Source: Opitutaceae bacterium
GTDB lineage: Bacteria; Verrucomicrobiota; Verrucomicrobiia; Opitutales; Opitutaceae
Direction: 5' to 3'
NCBI GenBank assembly: GCA_016711225.1
Contig: JADJTK010000051.1
Span: 62,001-126,000 of the forward strand
DNA: 64,000 nucleotides
Of this stretch, positions 24,812-36,744 are shown in pieces. Within the stretch, counting starts at the first letter, position 1. Each line of letters begins with the position of its first letter. The translations under genes and the position numbers were made by a program. Below the pieces are notes generated by a model. The model made no database searches and had not been told where the DNA came from. It saw nothing but the letters and a program-made list of their open reading frames with translations.

Positions 24812-27757
24812 TCAGTCGCGCCGGCGCCGGCGGAGCGCGACCCACACCCCGAAGCCGAGGGCGACCAGCAGCGCGGGAGGAGCCGGGGTCTCGACGAACT
24901 CCAGCGCGGCGTTCTGCCCGAGCTTCTGCTGCTCGCCTGTTTCCAGCATCCGCCACTGGGCACTGTTCTCGACCACGATGTAGCTCGTCGCCGGAATGAG
25001 GATGCCGCTGGCGCGGCTGGCGGCGACGAGCGCCTGCAGATCGTCGGCGGCCGAGCCGGGCGAGCGGGCGTGATCCTGTTGGCGGAGCTGGAGCGACACG
25101 GCCTCGGTCCATTTCCCCTGGGCCATCGGCGTGATCTTTTCGACCACGGGCAACCAGGTGGCGCTGGGGGAGTCGTAGAATTCCAGCGACTGTTGGGGGG
25201 CGGTGGTCGCGAAACGCACGGCGCGATTTGCGACGAGCGGGCGCATAGAGTCGCCACAGCGGACGAGGGGCACGGAATCGAGAACGTTCTCGCGGTGGAC
25301 GAGATCCGTGCCGTCGGCTCCGAGTTCCCGGAGTTCCAGCTCCTCTCCTGCCTCGGACCAGGCTTCGGTGAGCGACAGCGCCAGTGCGCGCGCCTTGGCG
25401 GTTCGGCTGAGAATCACGAAGAGCGGGCGCAGCGGTACAGTGTTGGACTTCTGGTCCAGATCGTCCTCGCGGTGGCGCCGGAGCGCACGGGCGAGGGCGA
25501 CGTCCAGCGATAGACCACCGGCGGCGGGCATTTCGCTCTCCCAGTCCGGCGCACCAAGCGGGGGCAGCTGGTCGAGCGGCGTGAGATTGGTCGTGAGGTC
25601 GGCGACAGCGAAGTTCGCGAGGGTGACGCGGGCGTGGCTGGCGCGGGGAAACCGCTTCCGTACGGTGCGCACGGCGGCGGCGAGATCGCCGGTGAAGGCG
25701 TTGTCGGCGGAGCGATCGACAATGAAATGGATGTAGGGCTCGCGGTCGACGGCGGGCAGGTGCAGCGCGTCGAGGCCGGTGACCACGGTGCCGCGTTCGC
25801 TGCGCGCGAGTTGTGGCTGGAGCCGTTCGCCGATCGTACCGAGCACGACATTCGGCGCCGTGGAGGGCGGGCCAAGGTCGTGCTCCGCGAGGTGGGCCGG
25901 CACCAGAAAGTCGATCTCCACGGTGACGGGCGTGCCGGGGGTGATCGGGAAGACGCGCAGCTCAAGCTCGCCCGGAGCGGTGTAGACCAGCAGGCCGGGA
26001 TCGCGGCGTTCGGTGTCTCGGATCATGTTGTAGACCCAGAGCGCGGTCTTCTTCTCGACGATGCGGCCGGGGACCGGTGTGCCGTTGATGTGGAGACGAA
26101 AACCGTTCACGAACACACCGGCCGGCAATGGCAGGGCCTGTACGTACTCGGCGGGCTGATTGTTGGCCGCGGCGTTGTGCACGAGAGTGAGGGCGAGGGT
26201 GACGGTCGTGGCCGGGCCGGCGGCCGGGGTTGTCTGGAGATCGAGCCGGCTGACGTTGACAGCGTGCAGCATTTCCGTGGCGCGCGGGGCGCGGTGGCGG
26301 TCGCGGTTGCTGCGCCTGCCCCAGAAATCGGGCCGGTGGCGGAATGGGTCGTTGCTCTTGTTCGAGCCGGCTGCGCCGAAGAAGGTCGTCTCCAACGTGG
26401 CAAGCTTGTCGTCGGGGAGGACAAGGTTGTCGAAGACGAGCCACGCATAGAAATCCGAAAGCAGCGGGTAATAGATGCCGTTCTTGTAGCTGCGGTGGCT
26501 GGCGAGGGCGCGGCGAAGATTGCCCAGTGTGCCCGAATAGTGGAGCTCCCGGCTTTCGATCACCGGAGCGTAGACATAGTCGAGTGCGGCGTGGAGGGCG
26601 GCCCGGTCGGCGAGGCCACGAGCGACGAAGGAGCCCGGCAGGAGCAGGGCGCAAAGCACGCCGGCGATCCAGACTCGAGCCGGGCGCGCCGCGGCCGCGA
26701 TGGCTTGGCGGGCCTTGTTCAGCAGGTGGAGGTGGAGGAGGAAAAGGAACGTCGGTGCCAGAACCAGAAAGCCTGCGCCGAACACGATGATGGCGAGGAT
26801 CGAGAGCGGTGTGTACGGCAGGAAGACGAAAAAGAAGTAGAGGGAAAACGGGAACGAGGCACAGAGGAGCAGAAAGCTCAGTCGCGGCCGGTGGGCGTGT
26901 TGCCACGAGGCCAGCAGGAGAATCGCGGTGTTGGCGACGACCAGCGCGTAGACTTCCCACGCCTGCAGATCGACGGGAAAGGGGATGTCGCGATTGAGCA
27001 AAAGCCCGCAGATTGGCAGGACAAGGGCGGAGAGTATGATGGCGATGCGCTCGCCGGTCGGGCCCCAGCCGCTGGCGCGGCGGAGCAGGAGCATCGTGGC
27101 GCGGAAAAAGCCGACAAACATCGTCACGCCCAGAACCACCAAGCTGGTGGTGAGAACGATTTCACGGGCGTGCCACCCGAAGAAGCCGAAGAACAAATGG
27201 CTCATCAGGAACAGCAGCACCGGCGCGCTGATGGCCATGACGAGATTGAGGGCGATGGCTTTGCCGGCGTGGGCGGCGGGACGACCGCAGGCGATGCGCA
27301 GGATGCCCAAGAAGAGCGGCAACATCGCGAAGGCGTATTGGTTGAAAAGAAAACGCTCCTCCGGGTAGATCCACGTTGTGACCGAGCGAGGCAGTACCTC
27401 GTCGATCCACGCGGTTGCGAGCCAGAGGTAGGCGGCCTGCATCCCTACGATGGAAATGCCGCGCAGCAGGTGCCCCGCGTAACCGCTTTCCGCGCGCTGT
27501 GAGCGGAATTTGGTGAAGGCGAACCACAACGCGGCCGCGAGCAGGTTGCCCACGCCGGCGAGGCCGAGGAGGTGGGCGTGGTTGCGCTGCCCCGCATCCA
27601 TGTTGCCTTCGATGAGCGTATACGCCTGCAGATTGAGCAGGAGCAGCAGCAGCGCCGGCAATGCCCAAAGCCAGAGGGTGGCGGCGGGTCTCAGGAAGAG
27701 CGGAGGCAGCAGCGGCGGCGCGGACGGCGCTTCAGGGGCTGGGGCGGTGGGATCCAT
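24812..27757 (-). CDS. MSEP-CTERM-like membrane protein with VIT domain (exosortase substrate candidate)
   Basis: A 981-aa protein. Residues about 25-370 contain around ten hydrophobic helices. Residues about 500-620 match a vault/inter-alpha-trypsin (VIT) domain, with VNGFRLHINGTPVPGRIVEK and ALWVYNMIRDTERRDPGLL. A von Willebrand A-like region follows (PYIHFIVDRSADNAFTGDL, near 674). The C-terminus is a sorting-type tail: ETPAPP, a hydrophobic helix and RRRRRD. This architecture is that of MSEP-CTERM proteins, which I recall being encoded beside a dedicated small exosortase. The start overlaps the exosortase gene by 26 bases, indicating co-translation. The function of the cleaved product is unknown. 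Confidence 0.85.
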   Translation of the reverse strand: MDPTAPAPEAPSAPPLLPPLFLRPAATLWLWALPALLLLLLNLQAYTLIEGNMDAGQRNHAHLLGLAGVGNLLAAALWFAFTKFRSQRAESGYAGHLLRGISIVGMQAAYLWLATAWIDEVLPRSVTTWIYPEERFLFNQYAFAMLPLFLGILRIACGRPAAHAGKAIALNLVMAISAPVLLFLMSHLFFGFFGWHAREIVLTTSLVVLGVTMFVGFFRATMLLLRRASGWGPTGERIAIILSALVLPICGLLLNRDIPFPVDLQAWEVYALVVANTAILLLASWQHAHRPRLSFLLLCASFPFSLYFFFVFLPYTPLSILAIIVFGAGFLVLAPTFLFLLHLHLLNKARQAIAAAARPARVWIAGVLCALLLPGSFVARGLADRAALHAALDYVYAPVIESRELHYSGTLGNLRRALASHRSYKNGIYYPLLSDFYAWLVFDNLVLPDDKLATLETTFFGAAGSNKSNDPFRHRPDFWGRRSNRDRHRAPRATEMLHAVNVSRLDLQTTPAAGPATTVTLALTLVHNAAANNQPAEYVQALPLPAGVFVNGFRLHINGTPVPGRIVEKKTALWVYNMIRDTERRDPGLLVYTAPGELELRVFPITPGTPVTVEIDFLVPAHLAEHDLGPPSTAPNVVLGTIGERLQPQLARSERGTVVTGLDALHLPAVDREPYIHFIVDRSADNAFTGDLAAAVRTVRKRFPRASHARVTLANFAVADLTTNLTPLDQLPPLGAPDWESEMPAAGGLSLDVALARALRRHREDDLDQKSNTVPLRPLFVILSRTAKARALALSLTEAWSEAGEELELRELGADGTDLVHRENVLDSVPLVRCGDSMRPLVANRAVRFATTAPQQSLEFYDSPSATWLPVVEKITPMAQGKWTEAVSLQLRQQDHARSPGSAADDLQALVAASRASGILIPATSYIVVENSAQWRMLETGEQQKLGQNAALEFVETPAPPALLVALGFGVWVALRRRRRD

Positions 27758-28331
27758 GGAATTCGATAAGCAGATGTAGGGCGATCAGGGAGGGGAGGAA
27801 GACGGCGACTCCGGTGAGAAGGTGGAGGAACGGCGCGTAGACATCTGGGAGCAGCGGGATGAACCAGCGGTGCATCTGGGCGAGGGTGGTGAGGCGCAGT
27901 GCGTTCACGGTGATCGCGAACGGCAGGCTTAGGGCGCAGCCGACGAGTGCTGCACGCAGGACGGCCCGCCCGCGGCGGGCCAGTTGCCAGCCGAGGAGGG
28001 CGGCGACGATGAGGAAGTAGTCCGCTCCACTGCACGCGGTGGTCACAAGGATCGGGGTCTGAGCGGAAGGGAGCAGCCAGCCGGCTGCGGCGCGCAGCAT
28101 AGGCGAACCGGTGGCGAGGCTCGCCAGTTGGGCGGCCCCGCGAGCGAAGAGTCCGAGCTCCAGTCGTGGGAACAGGAACAAAAGGAGTCCGCCGCCGGCG
28201 GCGGCCAGAAGGGCTGCGCCCGCGGCGCGGGCCTCGACGGCGGTCGCGCCCTGGCGGGGCCGGTGCGTTAACCGCGGGGCCTCCGCCGTGGCGGCGGAAC
28301 TGGTTACAAGGGCGGGGTGCGCGAAGGGCAT
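27732..28331 (-). CDS. Small exosortase, XrtK-like
   Basis: A 199-aa polytopic protein from ATG 28331. The three exosortase catalytic positions are visible: Cys100 in LVTTACSGADYFLIVA, Arg136 in ITVNALRLTTL and His160 in YAPFLHLLTG. Exosortases cleave and anchor proteins with C-terminal hydrophobic/basic tails in the inner membrane. At about 200 aa this is shorter than EpsH-type enzymes and fits the exosortase K group that pairs with MSEP-CTERM proteins. It overlaps that partner gene by 26 bases. An in-frame upstream extension to 28535 is low-sense and was not used. Confidence 0.82.
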   Translation of the reverse strand: MPFAHPALVTSSAATAEAPRLTHRPRQGATAVEARAAGAALLAAAGGGLLLFLFPRLELGLFARGAAQLASLATGSPMLRAAAGWLLPSAQTPILVTTACSGADYFLIVAALLGWQLARRGRAVLRAALVGCALSLPFAITVNALRLTTLAQMHRWFIPLLPDVYAPFLHLLTGVAVFLPSLIALHLLIEFHGSHRPSP

Positions 28332-28531
28332 GCTGCCGACCCTACCAGGGCAACGCGTAGGGGGTGTGAACGCGAAATGAAGACTTGGTGAAGAATTCGC
28401 CGCGGCAGGGGGCGGAGAATTCACGAAATTCTTGGCGAATTTCGCTACGGGTTTGGGATGACTCCGTGGCGACGTTTGCAGGCATCGAGACGGGCGCCAC
28501 TTGCCTAGAGCCGGGAAGAAGCCGTGCCCGG

Positions 28532-28568
28532 ACAAAAGAAAAGCCCCGCGGCGTTTAGGCCGCGGGGC
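28532..28568 (-). terminator. Rho-independent terminator of groEL
   Basis: On the minus strand a perfect 10-bp stem GCCCCGCGGC / GCCGCGGGGC with a 6-base loop is followed by TTTTCTTTTG. It lies about 90 bases past the groEL stop and separates the chaperone genes from the exosortase gene. Confidence 0.85.
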
Positions 28569-28655
28569 AGAAGGGAAACGGAAGGGCGTCGACTCGCGTT
28601 CTTCTCAGAGAGGAAGGTTGGTACGGCGCCCCTACGGGTTGATCAGTCGACGGGC

Positions 28656-30293
<1,638 letters not shown>

Positions 30294-30330
30294 GGTAATT
30301 ACGGATCGAAATTAGGGTTTGTGGTGGAGA

Positions 30331-30633
30331 TCAACCGACGACGCCGAGGATGTCGTCTTCGTTGACAATGAGGAAGGTCTCGTCGCCGAGCTTCACTTCG
30401 GTGCCACCGTACTTGGAGATGAGGACGCGATCGCCGGCCTTCACTTCGAAGGCGATGACTTTGCCGTCATCGGTCTTCTTGCCGGTGCCGAGGGCGATGA
30501 CTTCGGCCTCCTGCGGCTTTTCCTTGGCGGAGTCGGGGATGATGATCCCGCCCTTGATTTGCTCCTTCTCTTCGACGCGCTTGAGGAGGATGCGCCCACC
30601 GAGGGGCTTGATGCTGGTCTTGGCAGTGCTCAT
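30331..30633 (-). CDS. groS: Co-chaperonin GroES (10 kDa)
   Basis: A 100-aa protein starting MSTAKTSIKPLGGRILLKRV, with the mobile loop EKEQIKGGIIIPDSAKEKPQ and the roof element GDRVLISKYGGTEVKLGDE. It caps GroEL. It is the first gene of the groES-groEL operon. The 200-base leader up to dnaK contains a heptad-type repeat (30706-30740) but no recognised CIRCE, so heat control, if any, uses another mechanism. Confidence 0.97.
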   Translation of the reverse strand: MSTAKTSIKPLGGRILLKRVEEKEQIKGGIIIPDSAKEKPQEAEVIALGTGKKTDDGKVIAFEVKAGDRVLISKYGGTEVKLGDETFLIVNEDDILGVVG

Positions 30634-30705
30634 GGATGAGTTGCTAGGTTACTGTGTTGGTTGGGATGAGGGAACCGGCCGAGGGCGCCGATGTGAGAGT
30701 GGTGA

Positions 30706-30740
30706 GATTGCGGAATGTGGAGTGCGGATTGCGGAATGGG
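30706..30740 (-). repeat. Heptad tandem array upstream of groES
   Basis: Read on the minus strand the 35 bases fall into 7-bp units of the type ATTCCGC-AATCCGC-ACTCCAC-ATTCCGC-AATC. It sits 72 bases before the groES start. Its size and 7-bp period match the AATC arrays before uxaA and the PepSY gene, but the sequence differs. Confidence 0.55.
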
Positions 30741-30834
30741 CTGACGGCAGATCCGGAGAGTTTTGACTGGCGGAAGGCGAAAACAGCGAACCCGGAACGC
30801 GGGCTAAAGCACCGCGCCACGGGTACGTGAAGGA

Positions 30835-32808
<1,974 letters not shown>

Positions 32809-33213
32809 TTGAAAAGTCCTCAGGGAGAGTGTGCGCGGTGGTTATTGATGTGCGCGATGGGCAACGCTTTGCAATTGGGGTGCCAGTGGCGGCGTCTTTT
32901 CGTAAGCTACTGTTAGGTAATAGTATGAGAATGGCGGTGTTCCAGCCGTTGAGCGGAAGGCTGTGCCAATAGTCAAACGAAGTGTGTCATCTTGGCCAAG
33001 TGGCGCGATCGGACCCCGAGGTGTGGCACACTGTTGCACAGGACCAGGGCTGCACGAAGGGGTGGAGGTTACCCTGGCGCGGATCTGCGGTCTCCGCTGG
33101 CGTTGGGCTGTTCGTTCGGCTGGGACCGGCAGCGCCGGAGCGGCGATATGGGGCGACATAGGCGTCGACAACACGTGTCAAAATTTGCCAGAAATGACGA
33201 AATACCTTCCCAC
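32809..33213. promoter_or_regulatory. Divergent intergenic region between dnaK and uxaB
   Basis: About 400 bases separate the divergent dnaK and uxaB starts and must hold both promoters. It includes a locally AT-rich stretch (GCTACTGTTAGGTAATAGTA, near 32907-32926) suited to a promoter core. No heat-shock sigma box, CIRCE or hexuronate-regulator operator could be identified with confidence, and no gene is evident. Confidence 0.4.
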
Positions 33214-34746
33214 ATGAACTTTCTCAATCGCTCCAATCTCCAACATCTGGGTGTGCCTTCCGCCAAAGTCGCGTGTGGGCCGATCTCCCGTTTTCCTGAG
33301 CGGGTCGTGCAGTTCGGCGAGGGGAATTTCCTGCGCGCCTTCGTCGATTGGAAGATCGACGAGCTCAATGCGTCTGGCTCCTTTGGCGGATCGGTGCTCG
33401 TGGCGCAGCCGATCAAGCAGGGTATGGCGGCCGAGCTGCAAGCCCAGGACGGCCTGTACACGGTCCTGTTGCGCGGTGTCGAGGGCGGCAAGGTGGTCGA
33501 GTCCCGCCGGGTCGTCACCGCCATCAACCGGGCGATCAACCCCTACGACCAGTGGGCGGAGCTGGTGAAGGCATTCCGTGGCGACGTTCTACGCTTCGTG
33601 GTTTCCAATACCACCGAGGCCGGCATCGCCTACCTCGACGAGGCGCACAAGCCGGGGGTCTGCCAGGACACGTTTCCCGCCAAGATCGCCGCGCTCCTGC
33701 TTGAGCGCTTCGACGCCTTCAAGGGCGACGCCAAGCGCGGCCTCGTCTTTCTTCCCTGCGAGCTGATCGAACGCAACGGCGAGAATCTCCGCAAGTGCGT
33801 CCTCCAATACGCAAAAGCGTGGGGCCTCGCCGCCGACTTCGTGCGGTGGGTCGAGACCGCCAACCACTTCTGCAACACGCTGGTGGATCGCATCGTCCCC
33901 GGCTACCCGAAGGACGAGGCCGCCCGCATCGGCGGCGAACTCGGCTATGAGGACAAGCTGCTCGTGGCCGCCGAGTATTTCCACCTCTGGGTCATCGAAG
34001 GGCCCAAGGAGATCGCCAACGAGATCCCGTTCCACAAGGCCGGTCTCAACGTGATCTGGACCGACGACATGACCCCGTATCGCACGCGCAAGGTCCGCCT
34101 GCTCAACGGCGCCCATACCTCCAGCGTGCTCGCCGCCTTCGAGGCCGGCTGCAACACCGTGCGCGAGATGGTCGAGGACCCGATCTGCGGGGCCTTCATC
34201 CGCAAGGCCGTATTCGACGAGATCCTCCACCAGGTGCCGCTGCCCCCGATGGAGCGTAAGGCCTATGCCGACTCCGTCATGGAGCGTTTCTGCAATCCCT
34301 TCGTCCGCCACGAGCTGCTCTCCATTTCGCTCAACTCCGTCTCGAAGTGGAAGGTACGCGTGCTGCCCTCGCTGCTCGATTGCCAGAAGGATTTCGGCAA
34401 GCTGCCCCCGGCGCTCTCGTTCTCCCTGGCCGCCCTCCTCTGGTTCTACGCCGGCGAGCCGGTCTCGGCCAACGAGCTGCGAGGCCGGCGCAATCGCCAG
34501 GCTTATCCGATCAAGGACGACGCCCCGATCCTCGCTTTCTTCGCCGATGCCTGGAAGAAGGCCGCCGATCTCACGCCCGCGCAGTTGCGTGAGCTTACGG
34601 TCGCGACCCTCGCCCGGAAGGACTTCTGGGGGCAGGATCTCAACGAGATTCCCGGCTTTACCGAGCTCGTCACCGATGGCCTCGTCAAGATCGCCACTCG
34701 CGGCATGCGCGCGGCCATCGCGGACGTCGTCGCCACGAGCTACTGA
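33214..34746 (+). CDS. uxaB: Tagaturonate reductase (altronate oxidoreductase)
   Basis: A 510-aa mannitol-dehydrogenase-superfamily protein from ATG 33214. It has the N-terminal RVVQFGEGNFLRAFVDWKID nucleotide-binding block, FVVSNTTEAGI, the catalytic-region GLNVIWTDDMTPYRTRKVRL and LNGAHTSSVLAAFEAGCNTV. Such features and length fit UxaB, which reduces tagaturonate to altronate with NADH in galacturonate breakdown. It is directly followed by uxaA, the next enzyme, which confirms the pathway. Upstream in-frame sequence to 32992 was rejected as non-coding. The pairing suggests use of pectin-derived sugars. Confidence 0.92.
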   Translation: MNFLNRSNLQHLGVPSAKVACGPISRFPERVVQFGEGNFLRAFVDWKIDELNASGSFGGSVLVAQPIKQGMAAELQAQDGLYTVLLRGVEGGKVVESRRVVTAINRAINPYDQWAELVKAFRGDVLRFVVSNTTEAGIAYLDEAHKPGVCQDTFPAKIAALLLERFDAFKGDAKRGLVFLPCELIERNGENLRKCVLQYAKAWGLAADFVRWVETANHFCNTLVDRIVPGYPKDEAARIGGELGYEDKLLVAAEYFHLWVIEGPKEIANEIPFHKAGLNVIWTDDMTPYRTRKVRLLNGAHTSSVLAAFEAGCNTVREMVEDPICGAFIRKAVFDEILHQVPLPPMERKAYADSVMERFCNPFVRHELLSISLNSVSKWKVRVLPSLLDCQKDFGKLPPALSFSLAALLWFYAGEPVSANELRGRRNRQAYPIKDDAPILAFFADAWKKAADLTPAQLRELTVATLARKDFWGQDLNEIPGFTELVTDGLVKIATRGMRAAIADVVATSY

Positions 34747-34811
34747 CACGTCGCCCACGGGCAGTGCGAGCAATCCCGGCGAGCCGCGGCTCGCCGGGAC
34801 GCCTCGCCCGA

Positions 34812-34846
34812 CCAATCGAAAATCGGCAATCCCAAATCGAAAATCC
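34812..34846 (+). repeat. AATC heptad array immediately before the uxaA start
   Basis: A 35-bp array built of 7-bp units (AATCGAA-AATCGGC-AATCCCA-AATCGAA-AATCC, preceded by CC) ends one base before the uxaA ATG. A copy matching at 32 of 35 positions ends exactly at the ATG of the PepSY gene (48693-48727, minus strand). No Shine-Dalgarno is present between array and start in either case. Confidence 0.85.
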
Positions 34847-34847
34847 G

Positions 34848-36341
34848 ATGTCCGCTTCTGTCCTTCACATCCACCCGCGCGACAACGTCGCAGTGGCTCT
34901 TTCCGCTCTCGCGGCGGGCCAGATCGTGACCGTCGCCGGTCGCAGCATCACGCTCGCCGTCGCCATTCCCTGCGGCCACAAGTTCGCCCTCTCCGCGCTG
35001 CCGGTGGACACGCACATCCTCAAGTTTGGCCAGCCCATCGGCCACGCCATCGAGGCTATTCCCGCCGGCGGCTGGGTGCACACCCACAACGTGAAGACGA
35101 ATCTCTCGGGTGTGTTGGATTATTCCTACCAGCCCGCTATCGAGAAGCTTGCCGCGATCAACGACGGCATGACCTTCGAAGGCTACCACCGCTCCGATGG
35201 CGAAGTCGGCATTCGCAACGAGATCTGGATTCTCCCGACCGTCGGCTGCGTGAACGAAGTCTCCCAGGCCATTCGCCGCCGCTTGCTCGAGAGCGAGCTG
35301 CCCGAAGGTGTCGACGGCGTGCAGGTCTACGCCCATCCGTACGGCTGCTCGCAGCTCGGCGGCGACCATACCAACACCCAGAAGATTCTCGCCGATCTCG
35401 CCCGCCACCCAAACGCCGCTGGGGTGCTCGTGGTCGGGCTCGGCTGCGAGAACAACACCATGGTGAGTTTCCGTCAGGTGCTCGGGGAGATCGATCCGGC
35501 CCGCTACCGCTTCCTCGTCGCGCAGGAGCAGTCCGACGAGATCGCCGCCGGCGTCGTCCTCGGTCAGGAGCTCATCACCCACGCGGCGAAGGCGAAGCGC
35601 CAACCCACGCCGGTCGCCCGCCTGCGCGTCGGCCTGAAGTGCGGTGGCTCCGACGGCTTCTCCGGTATTACTGCCAACCCGCTGGTCGGCGCGTTCTCCG
35701 ATCTGCTCGTGGCCCGCGGCGGCACCTCCGTGCTCACCGAGGTGCCGGAGATGTTCGGCGCCGAGGCGCTCTTCATGAACCGCTGCCGCACCCGGCAGGT
35801 CTTCGACGACTGCGTGGGGATGATCAACGGCTTCAAGGAGTACTTCCTGCGCTACAACCAGGTCGTCTATGAGAACCCGTCACCGGGAAATAAGGACGGC
35901 GGCATCACCACCCTCGAGGAGAAGTCGCTCGGCTGTCTGCAGAAGGGCGGTACTTCCGAGGTGGTCGCGATCCTCCCGTATGCCGCCCGGCTCACGCAGC
36001 CCGGCCTCAACTTCCTCACCGGCCCGGGCAACGACATCGTTTCCTGCACGGCGATGGCCGCGGCCGGCGCGCACCTCATCCTCTTCACCACCGGCCGCGG
36101 TACGCCGCTGGGTGCGCCTGTGCCCACGTTGAAGATCGCCACCAACTCCGACCTCGCCACGCGCAAGGCCGGCTGGATCGACTTCAACGCCGGCCTCCTC
36201 CTCGAAGGGGCGACGATGCCCGACACTGCCGCTGCGCTCCTGAGCCACGTGGTCGATGTCGCCAGCGGCCGCGCACAGTCGAAGAACGAGGTGAATGGCT
36301 TCCGCGAGATCGCGATCTTCAAGGACGGCGTCACGCTCTAG
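34848..36341 (+). CDS. uxaA: Altronate dehydratase
   Basis: A 497-aa protein from ATG 34848. The N-terminal SAF domain has AIPCGHKFALS and WVHTHNVKTNL. The large C-terminal domain carries PYGCSQLGGDHTNTQKILAD, GLGCENNTMVSFRQVL, LKCGGSDGFSGITANPLVGA and the ending REIAIFKDGVTL typical of UxaA. It dehydrates altronate to 2-keto-3-deoxygluconate after UxaB. The stop codon TAG overlaps the CTAGAG terminus of a truncated IS630 copy, so the element inserted exactly at the end of this gene without visible loss of protein. Confidence 0.94.
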   Translation: MSASVLHIHPRDNVAVALSALAAGQIVTVAGRSITLAVAIPCGHKFALSALPVDTHILKFGQPIGHAIEAIPAGGWVHTHNVKTNLSGVLDYSYQPAIEKLAAINDGMTFEGYHRSDGEVGIRNEIWILPTVGCVNEVSQAIRRRLLESELPEGVDGVQVYAHPYGCSQLGGDHTNTQKILADLARHPNAAGVLVVGLGCENNTMVSFRQVLGEIDPARYRFLVAQEQSDEIAAGVVLGQELITHAAKAKRQPTPVARLRVGLKCGGSDGFSGITANPLVGAFSDLLVARGGTSVLTEVPEMFGAEALFMNRCRTRQVFDDCVGMINGFKEYFLRYNQVVYENPSPGNKDGGITTLEEKSLGCLQKGGTSEVVAILPYAARLTQPGLNFLTGPGNDIVSCTAMAAAGAHLILFTTGRGTPLGAPVPTLKIATNSDLATRKAGWIDFNAGLLLEGATMPDTAAALLSHVVDVASGRAQSKNEVNGFREIAIFKDGVTL

Positions 36342-36600
36342 AGTATTTTAAATAAAACTGTAACCATTTGGCGCCGGGGCGCTTAACGAGGCGAGGATGA
36401 AGACGATCTCGCTGGATCTGAGAGAGCGCATCTTGGCCGCCTACGACGCCCAGGAGGGAACCCGGGAGGAAGTGGCCAAGCGCTTCCGGGTGTCGGTTGG
36501 GGGGGGTAATAATCTACTACAGCAGCGCAGTCGAACCGGCGACATCGCCCACCGGCATCGTTTTTCGGGAAGCAAAGCCAAGATCCTGCCCGAGTATCGC
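36339..36600 (+). mobile_element. Truncated IS630 copy (left end and transposase N-terminus)
   Basis: The left terminal repeat (TAGAGTATTTTAAATAAAAC, then TGTAACC) and first 204 bases of the transposase frame from ATG 36397 are nearly identical to the copy at 10188. They encode MKTISLDLRERILAAYDAQE through KAKILPEYRA. Similarity stops abruptly near 36600. A GGGGGG run changes the helix-turn-helix residues (VGGGNN in place of VGMVKK). The frame happens to stay open into the following hydrolase, but that is a chance fusion. Confidence 0.85.
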
Positions 36601-36610
36601 GCGAGACCCA

Positions 36611-36636
36611 TTTCTGGCCTGTCCCTTTTAGGCCCC
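36611..36636 (+). repeat. TTTCTGGCCTGTCCCTTTT repeat, copy 1
   Basis: The unit TTTCTGGCCTGTCCCTTTT followed by AGGCCCC recurs inverted at 37267-37290 (AAAGGGACAGATCAGAAA) and direct at 37463-37490 (CTGACCTGTCCCTTTTGGTC). The first two copies bracket the hydrolase gene. A weaker relative is at 47152-47175. Confidence 0.6.
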
Positions 36637-36744
36637 ATCGAATTTTGGACACCATTGGGCCCCCGAGCCGTATGCCGCCGATTGACGTCTTTGCCTGCCT
36701 GGCACATACGTGCGCCCATTCCCTTGCTAACCATTGTCCCGCCC

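Noticed and set aside
30634..30834. CIRCE operator upstream of groES
   Set aside because: No TTAGCACTC-N9-GAGTGCTAA or near relative; GAGTGCGG occurs only within the heptad array.
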